The notes beneath the pieces are model-generated. The model had not been told where the DNA came from, made no database searches, and worked only from the letters and a program-made list of their open reading frames with translations. A program made the translations under genes and the position numbers. From DASVTR01 sp036382855 (GTDB lineage: Bacteria > Acidobacteriota > Blastocatellia > Pyrinomonadales > Pyrinomonadaceae), in assembly GCA_036382855.1 (NCBI GenBank), contig DASVPO010000009.1:186001-250000 (forward strand): a stretch of 64,000 nucleotides of DNA. Direction: 5' to 3'. Below, one piece after another: positions 15,877-23,280 of this stretch (positions within the stretch are counted from its first letter, which is position 1; each line of letters begins with the position of its first letter).

Positions 15877-17418
15877 ATGAAGATAGAGTTTCCAGAAAAG
15901 TTCAACATGTCGGACTACTTCCTCTATCACAATCTGGAGGAAGGGCGCGAAGGCAAAGTCTGTCTCTACTTTGAGGATCAGACCTACACGTATGGCGAGA
16001 CGGCGCGGTTAGCTAACAGGACGGGCGCTGCCCTCCGTGAGCTTGGATTAAGGCAGGAAGAGCGCGTGTTGATTGTGTTGCCGGACTGCCCTGAGTTTGT
16101 CTGGACGTGGTTTGGTGCGAGCCGCATCGGCGCTGTCATTACGATGGTCAACCCGCTGCTGCCCGCCGCCGATTACAAATATTATCTTGAATACACGCGC
16201 GCTCGCATCGCCGTCATACATGAATCGCTGCTCGCGACGTTTGCGGAAGCCGCTGCTGACGCGCGTCATCTACGGCAGGTCTTAGTCGTCGGCGATGAGC
16301 ACGGCGATTTTCTCTCGTTTCAGAATGTTGTTTACGCGATGCCGGAGAACCTGACGCCCGCCGAGACGCATCGCGACGATATAGCCATCTGGCTTTTCAC
16401 GTCCGGCTCGACGGGCCATCCTAAAGGTGCTGTCCACCTGCAACACGATTTGCCGTATAACACGGAAGTCTTCGCCAAGCGCACCATCGGCGTGCGCGAA
16501 GACGACGTGACAGTCTCCGTGCCGAAACTCTTTTTCGGTTATGCGACCGGCACAAACCTGCTCTTTCCGTTTGCAGTTGGCGGTGCGACCGCTCTTTTCA
16601 GTGAGAGGTCAACGCCGGAAAAGTTGTTCGAGGTAATAGAACGTTTTCGCCCGACGATTTTGACGACCGTGCCGACGATGATTAATGCGATGCTCAATGC
16701 TGAAGGCGGCAGACAAAGAGACTTGTCCAGCTTGCGCTTCTGCTATTCTGCGGGCGAGGCGCTGCCCGTGGAGCTTTATAAGCGATGGGTGGAGACGTTC
16801 GGAGTTGAAATCTATGACGGTATCGGTTCGGCAGAGATGTTTCACATCTACATCACGAATCGCCCTAATGATGTGAAGCCGGGAAGTCTTGGGCGCATCG
16901 TCGAAGGCTATGAAGCGCGAATCGTTGACGCCGAGGGCGCGCAAGTTAGCACGGGCGAGATGGGAACTTTGCGCATCAAGGGCGATTCGGCGGCGCTCTG
17001 CTACTGGAACGCGCACGAGAAATCGAAAGAGACTTTCGCGGGCGATTGGTGTACGACCGGCGACCAGTTTCACGTTGATGCCGACGGTTACTACTGGTAT
17101 CACGGTCGCACCGACGACATGCTGAAAGTCTCAGGGGTTTTTGTTGCGCCCGCCGAAATCGAGAATTGCCTGCTGCAACATGAAGCCGTGCTCGAATGTG
17201 CCATCATCGGCTTCGACGCGGGCGATGGCCTTGTCAAGCCCAAAGCCTTTGTCGTCGCGCGCGACACTCACGCGGCGGACGACGCGCTGGCCGAACAACT
17301 CAAAGACTTCGTTAAATCACGACTCGCGCTCTACAAGTATCCACGCCAAATCGAGTTCGTAACGTCTCTACCGAAAAACGACCGCGGCAAGATTGACCGC
17401 AAGTTATTAAAACAGTGA
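15877..17418 (+). CDS. Benzoate-CoA / 2-aminobenzoate-CoA ligase family protein
   Basis: This 513-residue ANL-superfamily adenylating enzyme has LFTSGSTGHPKGAVH (P-loop, about residues 170-184), GIGSAEMFHIYITN (A5), WCTTGDQF and YHGRTDDMLKVSG (A7/A8), and PKNDRGKIDRKLL with the catalytic Lys near the C terminus. Overall it matches the benzoate-CoA ligase family, whose members activate benzoate, hydroxybenzoates or anthranilate. Its place after kynureninase-like and tryptophan-dioxygenase genes points to anthranilate; boxB and boxC in the same island mean benzoate is also plausible. GTG 15874 immediately before ATG 15877 is an alternative start. Confidence 0.88.
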   Translation: MKIEFPEKFNMSDYFLYHNLEEGREGKVCLYFEDQTYTYGETARLANRTGAALRELGLRQEERVLIVLPDCPEFVWTWFGASRIGAVITMVNPLLPAADYKYYLEYTRARIAVIHESLLATFAEAAADARHLRQVLVVGDEHGDFLSFQNVVYAMPENLTPAETHRDDIAIWLFTSGSTGHPKGAVHLQHDLPYNTEVFAKRTIGVREDDVTVSVPKLFFGYATGTNLLFPFAVGGATALFSERSTPEKLFEVIERFRPTILTTVPTMINAMLNAEGGRQRDLSSLRFCYSAGEALPVELYKRWVETFGVEIYDGIGSAEMFHIYITNRPNDVKPGSLGRIVEGYEARIVDAEGAQVSTGEMGTLRIKGDSAALCYWNAHEKSKETFAGDWCTTGDQFHVDADGYYWYHGRTDDMLKVSGVFVAPAEIENCLLQHEAVLECAIIGFDAGDGLVKPKAFVVARDTHAADDALAEQLKDFVKSRLALYKYPRQIEFVTSLPKNDRGKIDRKLLKQ

Positions 17419-17495
17419 CAAGTGATGAGTAATGAGTGATGCGTTAAAAACCTTGCTTTCTTTTACTCATCACTCATTACTCATCACTCATCACT
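17414..17495. repeat. Heptamer hairpin, AGTGATG type
   Basis: The left arm (17414-17450) contains AGTGACAAGTGATGAG with an AGTAATG variant unit and ends in GTTAAAA. The right arm (17460-17495) is TTTTACTCATCACTCATT followed by more CACTCAT units. It starts in the ligase stop codon and ends six bases before the thioesterase ATG, so it fills the gap completely. Confidence 0.8.
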
Positions 17496-17501
17496 TCTCT
17501 T

Positions 17502-17915
17502 ATGCCTTTCTCGACACGCATCACAGTCCGCTTCGGTGATACAGACCCGGCCGGACTCGTCTATTATCCGAACCTCTTTCATTATCTTCACATTGCGATG
17601 GAAGAGTTTTTCGCGGCGCGCTGCGGTATTAGCTATCACAAGCTGATGGCGGATGAGCGCATCGGTTTTCCGACCGTCAATGCGCAGGCGGAATTTTTGC
17701 TGCCGCTGGTTTATGGAGACGAGGCCGTGGTGGAGGTATTGGGTTCAAACGTTGGCCGCAGCTCTGCGACGTTTGATTACAGCATTCGTCGCGTCAGTGA
17801 TAATGCGCTGTGTGTGCGTGCGCGCCTCGTGCACGTGGCGATGAATCTGGACGAACGCCGCGCCGTCGCAATCTCCGACCGCTATCGCCGCGCCTTCATG
17901 GAAAGCGCAAGCTAA
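17502..17915 (+). CDS. Acyl-CoA thioesterase, 4-hydroxybenzoyl-CoA thioesterase/hotdog fold
   Basis: This 137-residue single-hotdog protein opens with the 4HBT signature VRFGDTDPAGLVYYPNLF, with the catalytic Asp of DTDPAG, followed by the long central helix. Such enzymes hydrolyse aryl-CoA esters. At the end of an aryl-CoA catabolic cluster it probably frees CoA from dead-end or over-accumulated aromatic CoA esters, or acts on a late pathway intermediate. It is the last gene before the terminator at 18121. Confidence 0.88.
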   Translation: MPFSTRITVRFGDTDPAGLVYYPNLFHYLHIAMEEFFAARCGISYHKLMADERIGFPTVNAQAEFLLPLVYGDEAVVEVLGSNVGRSSATFDYSIRRVSDNALCVRARLVHVAMNLDERRAVAISDRYRRAFMESAS

Positions 17916-18120
17916 AGAGCGTTCACTTCAAAACTAAAGACCAGCAAAGCTGCCGAGCCTTTCCCGTTCTCGTTTTGGAAATCAAGGCGCAATCGGTATT
18001 TCTTAAGGTTACAACATCAGGAATTGGATAACGGCTACTATCGTTGTCGTCGCCGCCAGCAGCGCGCTCGGACAGAAGCAGCTTCCTAAAATTCCCTCCT
18101 GCTTGTGCAAACAACTTAAT

Positions 18121-18160
18121 CGGCGCGGGTGAAAGTGCTCCTACCCGCGCCGACTTTTTT
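18121..18160 (+). terminator. Rho-independent terminator of the catabolic island
   Basis: CGGCGCGGGT (18121-18130) pairs perfectly with ACCCGCGCCG (18143-18152), with a 12-base loop, followed by a run of six T (18155-18160). It lies 205 bases after the thioesterase stop, facing the convergent gene that ends at 18187. The 17916-18120 stretch before it holds no gene I can support. Confidence 0.85.
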
Positions 18161-18186
18161 GTCTACAGATGTTAGAAAGACGACAG

Positions 18187-20814
18187 CTAATCGCGCAGGC
18201 GTTGTGCGAGACGGCGGATGACGCTGGCGGCGATGGCCGGGTCGTTGTTGAGCGCCTGCCGGAAAGCGTTGCCGTTCAGACGCAACGCGCGCACGCCGCT
18301 TGCTCCCGCAATCACGGTGGCGGAGCGCGGCGCAGGGTCAAGCACCGCCATCTCTCCTATGAAGCCGCCAGCTTTTTCTACTGAAAGATGCTCCTGCTGC
18401 CCTTCTTCCTCACGAAAAATGTCTGCCTCGCCGCTCAACAGGATAAAGACTTCATCACCGAATTCGCCCTCGACGCACAGAGCCTTGCCCGGCGCATACT
18501 CGTCTTCGCGGCTCGCACGCGCCAACTCCGCCAGGCTCTCCGGCCCAAGCGTTGTGAAGATTGGAGCAGAACGGAGAGCAATCATCTTCTCGACCGTGAT
18601 GAGACCGGGATGAGAGCCTACCTCTTGTCCTTCGCGGCCCGCGCGTTCTTTCAAATGCAGCGCCGTCTCGCGCACGACCTCGTGCTCGTCTGCGCTCAGG
18701 CGCGAGAGCGTCTGTTCGTCAACCGCTCCGCGCTCGCTTAATGAATAGAGCGCGAGAGCGCGTATGTACGGGTCAACGCTCTGTGTGCGTGCGCGCAAGG
18801 TATCGGAGAGCGTCGGCCATGATGCTTCGATGGAAGCGGTCTCGCGCTGTGCGGCCAGTAGGCGCTCTGCTATTGACGGTGGAACAGCCTGACGTAATTG
18901 CTCAAGAACGGATTCACGCTGCGATTGCTCAGGGCTGTTTAGAGCCTCACGCATCAGGCGACTCGTTTCGTCGTCGGGCGTAAAGCTCAGGCCACGCATC
19001 AGGCGGCCGATGGCGCGCGAACGGCGACGCTGTAGAAGAACGATGAGGAAATCGTGCGTCGGCTTGTGTTCCATCTCAAGCGCCTGAATGGCCTGCGCAG
19101 CGCGTTCGATAGTTCTGATCTCTTCCATCAGCCGCCCGGCCATTCCCTGATCGCCGCCCAGCAGGTTATCCAAGACGGCCGCGTGCTCTTCCTTTGTCAC
19201 GCGATACTCCGCGCGCAGATTCAAGATAAGGCTGTCGTCAACAGCGCCCTCGCCCGCCAGCGCGCGTTCAAGATAACGACCGAGCGCGCGCTCGTAGGTT
19301 TCGAGTTGCAGACGCTTCTCTGCGGAAATCTGCTTCGACGGGTCGGAGATGAGTGCGCGTTCTTCTTCGGCCAGCGAGGCCATCACCTTCTCGTGGTCTG
19401 CCTTCTTAATCTGCAACTGGTTGCGCAAGTTTTCCAGCAGGTGCACTTCCTGCCGCGTGACGAAACCGTTAGCTAAAGTTTCGCGCACAGCGTCTTTGTA
19501 AACTTCGAGCACCTTTTCAGAGCCGCGAGCGCTCTCGCGCGTGCGAATCGTATGAATCAGGAAAGCCTCGCGCAAATCTTTGGGCGGTTGTATGTCCGTC
19601 CACTCCCAGCGCTTGATGATGTTGCGCGCCAGAGTCTCTTCGGCAAACGTTTTCTGGTTACGACGCAGGCGGCGCACAAGAAAGTATGTGGCTGTCAGGA
19701 CGACGACCGCGAAGAAAACGTGAGGCACGACCCACGGGAAATATTTGTAGAGCGAGGGCGCGCCCGCAAACGTGTAAAAGATTGTGAAGGCGGCAAAGGC
19801 TGCGAGCGAAAACGTTACGTGGCGAACGCGGCCCGGATCCGTTTCGGGGTCGCGACGACGCAGGAATTTGCCGACCGCCTTTTCCAGCAGCGAGAACAGC
19901 AGATAACTCACAAGCCCGCAGAGCGCGAGCGTCAAAATGGAAGCGACGGCGCGCGGCACGACGTGCAGAAAGAAGAAGCCTGCGGTCGCCGCATCGTGTC
20001 CCGGCAGAAACGCATGATGGATCATCATCGGCTCGTTGACCCAAGCGCCGCCGAAGTAGTAGGCCCATGTGCCGGATTGCAGGTAGTAGTAGAAGTAGAA
20101 GCCGAAGACGAGGCCGGGGAAAGCGAAGTAGGCAAACTTTTTCGGCTGCGATTCAATCTCTTTCCAGTAGCCGTTCTCCTCGTTGATGTCTGGGCAGAAC
20201 TTTTTGCAGGCAGTGCATTTGGTGCATTGAGAGTTGGGCGTTTCCCTGATGCCGTGCGGCTCCGTGTAAATCTTTTCGATGAAGGAGACGGGGCAGATGT
20301 GGTTGCACCAGGTCTTGCCCGTATAGAACGCGCCGAAGATGAGCGCCGCCAGGCTGAGCAGGACGAAGAAGGCCGTAATCGCATGGCCGTCGCCGTTGGT
20401 GGCAACCAGCCGCAGCCAGAGCGAGACGAAGAAGATGGAAAGCGAAATGTAGTAATAGTTGGCTTCCATCCACGCGGAAGCCTTCTTCGTGCCGGGACGG
20501 CGCAGCCTTACGGGAATTTGCGCGAAGAAGGCGAGCGGGCAGATGCGACGCCAGCGATGATAGCCAACCAGCACGATAAAGAGCGGCAAGCTTGCGACTG
20601 CCATCGTCCACACGACGCGGCCCGCAAGGCTCTGCATCATGTGCGCGAAGACTGGAATCGCGATGAAGACGGCGAGCGCCACCCACTTGAGCGGCTCAAC
20701 CCAACGCTCGACAGCAGGCTCGGCGGCAGCTTTAGCGGACGTATGGGCAGAGCGTGCCGTCTGCTTTGTCGGAGCAGTCGGAGTTGCGGGCAATTTGGGT
20801 GATGCTACGGCCAT
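18187..20814 (-). CDS. Membrane 4Fe-4S (NapH/CcoG-like) protein fused to a cyclic-nucleotide-binding domain
   Basis: This 875-residue protein starts with an Ala/Thr/Pro-rich tail, then several membrane helices carrying two CP motifs (RRICPLAFF near residue 90 and CNHICPVSFIEKIY near 172) and one 4Fe-4S motif CTKCTACKKFCP near 200. More helices run to about residue 390. A long helical, partly HEAT-like cytoplasmic region follows (about 420-745), then a cNMP-binding domain (about 755-870) with the phosphate-binding residues in FIGEMAVLDPAPRSATV. NapH and CcoG relatives move electrons at the membrane; the cNMP domain suggests allosteric control. I know no characterised protein with this domain order. 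Only one cluster motif is seen where NapH-type proteins have two. Confidence 0.85.
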   Translation of the reverse strand: MAVASPKLPATPTAPTKQTARSAHTSAKAAAEPAVERWVEPLKWVALAVFIAIPVFAHMMQSLAGRVVWTMAVASLPLFIVLVGYHRWRRICPLAFFAQIPVRLRRPGTKKASAWMEANYYYISLSIFFVSLWLRLVATNGDGHAITAFFVLLSLAALIFGAFYTGKTWCNHICPVSFIEKIYTEPHGIRETPNSQCTKCTACKKFCPDINEENGYWKEIESQPKKFAYFAFPGLVFGFYFYYYLQSGTWAYYFGGAWVNEPMMIHHAFLPGHDAATAGFFFLHVVPRAVASILTLALCGLVSYLLFSLLEKAVGKFLRRRDPETDPGRVRHVTFSLAAFAAFTIFYTFAGAPSLYKYFPWVVPHVFFAVVVLTATYFLVRRLRRNQKTFAEETLARNIIKRWEWTDIQPPKDLREAFLIHTIRTRESARGSEKVLEVYKDAVRETLANGFVTRQEVHLLENLRNQLQIKKADHEKVMASLAEEERALISDPSKQISAEKRLQLETYERALGRYLERALAGEGAVDDSLILNLRAEYRVTKEEHAAVLDNLLGGDQGMAGRLMEEIRTIERAAQAIQALEMEHKPTHDFLIVLLQRRRSRAIGRLMRGLSFTPDDETSRLMREALNSPEQSQRESVLEQLRQAVPPSIAERLLAAQRETASIEASWPTLSDTLRARTQSVDPYIRALALYSLSERGAVDEQTLSRLSADEHEVVRETALHLKERAGREGQEVGSHPGLITVEKMIALRSAPIFTTLGPESLAELARASREDEYAPGKALCVEGEFGDEVFILLSGEADIFREEEGQQEHLSVEKAGGFIGEMAVLDPAPRSATVIAGASGVRALRLNGNAFRQALNNDPAIAASVIRRLAQRLRD

Positions 20815-20955
20815 TTGTGTAATTGCAGTGAATTTGAGAAATGAATTTACGAGTCGCGTTGAGTATCAATTCTGGTTTCGTCTTCAGGATTAAAGTCTAA
20901 CGGTTTCTGACCTGAATTTGAAGTCCATAAGATGCACGCGAGGGTTTTAGGGTTT

Positions 20956-23058
20956 TCACCTGTTGAGACTCCGCCAGTCGCCAGCCGGAATAAAGCTGGC
21001 CCAGTAATACGGATGGCCGAGTTCGGGGTCTTTGAGCATGCGGAGTTGCACCTGCCGTAGCGCCTCGCTGCGGCCAGCGCCAGTTTGCAGCGCTTCGTAG
21101 TATTGAGTCATCAACTCGCGCGTGGCATCATCCGACACCTGCCACAAACTCATCACCTGACTTTCCGCACCAGCCAACACGAGAGCACGCCGCAGGCCGT
21201 AGACGCCATCGCCCTTGCGCGCTTCCCCGACGCCCGTCTCGCAGGCGGAAAGGACGACGAGCTTCGTGCCCCACAAATCGAGCGCGGAGGCTTCGAGCGC
21301 CGTCAGGATGCCGTCTTCGTCGCCGCCACCGCGTCCAGCGTTGGCTCCGGCCAGGGCGAGTCCCGAACGGAGGAGAGGATTTTCGCCGCGCAGCGTCTCG
21401 GACGTTGATTCCGTGATGCTGCCGAGAACGACGCCGCGACGTGCGGTTCGCTGCTCGGCGGGCTTGTCAAGGAAAAAACCGTGCGTTGCGATGTGCAGGA
21501 TGCTCGGCCCGCTGGCGGCCTTGAGCGACGCTTCGGTCGCCTGCGGGCCGGTCAGCATGCGCGCCTGCGGCAAAATCGCGCCGAGCGCCTGAGCTTCGGC
21601 TGCTGTGCCCGGAAGCTGTTTGAAGTTGACGGAAGTGAAGTCAATCGAGCGACGATTGGCAGCGGCCTGAGCCGTTTTGACGACAGGCGCAGTTTGTTTG
21701 TCATCAGGTTTCCCGAAAAGCGGATTAGCAATCACGAGCGGCGCTTGCCTGTTTTCCGTCTGCGCCTGCAACCGCAGCAGGTCGCGCCCGCTCGTCAGGT
21801 ATGTGAACGAGTAGCGCTCGACAAGATAACGGTTCTGCTCGTCAACGAGTGCGCCAAACGGAATGAGATTCAACTCGCCGTCGGGCGAGAGGAAGACGAC
21901 GCGCGTTTCACCTAGCAGCCGACGAATGGGACGCATCAAGCGTTCGTCCAGAGAGCGTGCCGTGTCCTTAACTTTCGTATTTTCGGAATCGCGCAGGGCC
22001 GTCCGTAATTTTGCGACTTCCGTATCAATCAGGCGCGTCTCGCCCAGATCAACCCAGCGCGGCTCGCCCTCGCGGCTCAAAACGTAGGCGGCATAGTGCG
22101 TAGCGCCGAAGCGTTTGCCGGGCTGCGCTTTTCCGTCATATGGCCTGTACGTCATTATCTCGACGAGCACAGCGTTTGCCGGAATTGACTGCTGAACACG
22201 TTCGAGCGTCGCCGGCTGCGAAGCGGCGCGAAACTCCGCACTGCGGGCGCTGGCCGCCGCTTCCAATCGCCGCACCTCCGCTTCCAGCCGCGCGATCTCC
22301 TGTTGATACTGCGCCGCGTCCTTCGTCTTGTCCGGCCCTCTCAAAGAGAGATTGGCGAGCGCCGAGCGTGCACGCGACAATTGCTCCAACAGCGCGCGGT
22401 CTTCAGCATTGAGACGATGGCGCAGAGATGCGACCTGATCGCTCATCGCGTCGAGCGCGCGACCCTTCCGTTGCAGGATAACGCTCAGCGCCAGACGCGC
22501 AGCCTGCACGTTGTTCGGAACGGCGTTGAGATGAAGCGAGATTGTCGCGTCGGTTTCGCCAGCGAGCGTTGCGAGATAAAGTCGCTTTTGTTCTTCGGAG
22601 CCGGTCGTTAGTATGTAGTCCAGATTGTGCTCGCGTATCTCCGCGCTGCGAGCCAGCGTGGTCGTGGCCTGCGCCGTGTCACCTTTGCTCCAGAGCATCG
22701 TCGCCAGATTGGCGAGCAGACTTGCGATTGTCGGATGCCGCGCTCCGAGCGCACGCTCCTCTATTTCCAACGCGCGACGATACAACGGTTCGGCGCTCGC
22801 ATAATCACCCCTGGCTTCCATGATGGCGGCGAGATTGTTGAGAGCCATCGCGACCGAAGGATGATTGGCTCCGAGTTGTTGCTCGCGAATCTGAAGCGCA
22901 CGCTTAACGAAGGTTTCGGCGCGTGCTTCATCATTCATGTCGTGATAGAGCACGGCCAGATTGTCGAGCGCCGTTGCCACGTCCAAGTGTTCCGCTCCCT
23001 GCGCCTTCTCGTAGATACTGAGCGCACGCTGCAACAGCTTCTCCGCCTCCGCGGCCAA
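20956..23058 (-). CDS. TPR/CHAT-domain protein, probably 5'-truncated
   Basis: This 700-residue protein has about three tetratricopeptide units at residues 1-130 of the GxHPxxAxxLxNLA type, a helical region with coiled-coil character (about 230-290) and a C-terminal CHAT caspase-like peptidase domain (about 390-700). The catalytic dyad is present: His in HIATHGFF (near 524) and Cys in LSACETGVG (near 604). The frame opens mid-repeat: a stop (TAA) lies only five codons before the sole start, TTG 23058, and no ribosome site is evident. Most relatives have a longer N-terminal part, so an upstream deletion is likely. The peptidase part looks intact. Confidence 0.78.
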   Translation of the reverse strand: MAAEAEKLLQRALSIYEKAQGAEHLDVATALDNLAVLYHDMNDEARAETFVKRALQIREQQLGANHPSVAMALNNLAAIMEARGDYASAEPLYRRALEIEERALGARHPTIASLLANLATMLWSKGDTAQATTTLARSAEIREHNLDYILTTGSEEQKRLYLATLAGETDATISLHLNAVPNNVQAARLALSVILQRKGRALDAMSDQVASLRHRLNAEDRALLEQLSRARSALANLSLRGPDKTKDAAQYQQEIARLEAEVRRLEAAASARSAEFRAASQPATLERVQQSIPANAVLVEIMTYRPYDGKAQPGKRFGATHYAAYVLSREGEPRWVDLGETRLIDTEVAKLRTALRDSENTKVKDTARSLDERLMRPIRRLLGETRVVFLSPDGELNLIPFGALVDEQNRYLVERYSFTYLTSGRDLLRLQAQTENRQAPLVIANPLFGKPDDKQTAPVVKTAQAAANRRSIDFTSVNFKQLPGTAAEAQALGAILPQARMLTGPQATEASLKAASGPSILHIATHGFFLDKPAEQRTARRGVVLGSITESTSETLRGENPLLRSGLALAGANAGRGGGDEDGILTALEASALDLWGTKLVVLSACETGVGEARKGDGVYGLRRALVLAGAESQVMSLWQVSDDATRELMTQYYEALQTGAGRSEALRQVQLRMLKDPELGHPYYWASFIPAGDWRSLNR

Positions 23059-23223
23059 CGCGCCGCATGCTTACTACTTTCGCAATCAAACTTCAAGAGC
23101 ACTCGGATTCCAGTATAGACGAGACGTGTGACGCCGCGCTTTTTTTGCTGAGCCTGCAAGACGACAAACGCGCTCTAATGAGCAATAACCTGACCTCGCA
23201 AAGAAAACATAACGGAAGGATAA

Positions 23224-23259
23224 AGAGCACGGAGGACGTTGCCGATTCTTCCGTGCTCT
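23224..23259 (-). terminator. Terminator after the exported heme-motif gene
   Basis: AGAGCACGGA (23224-23233) and TCCGTGCTCT (23250-23259) form a perfect 10-base stem with a 16-base loop, starting about 22 bases after the stop of the gene ending at 23281. On the - strand it is followed by TTTATCCTT. It separates that gene from the TPR/CHAT gene, so the two are unlikely to share a transcript. Confidence 0.6.
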
Positions 23260-23280
23260 CTTTATCAATGGCGGTCTGCG

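Noticed and set aside
15877..17418. Reading the ligase strictly as a benzoate-CoA ligase
   Set aside because: Family members overlap in substrate range and the gene lies next to kynurenine-route genes; sequence alone does not separate benzoate from anthranilate, so a specific gene symbol was not given.
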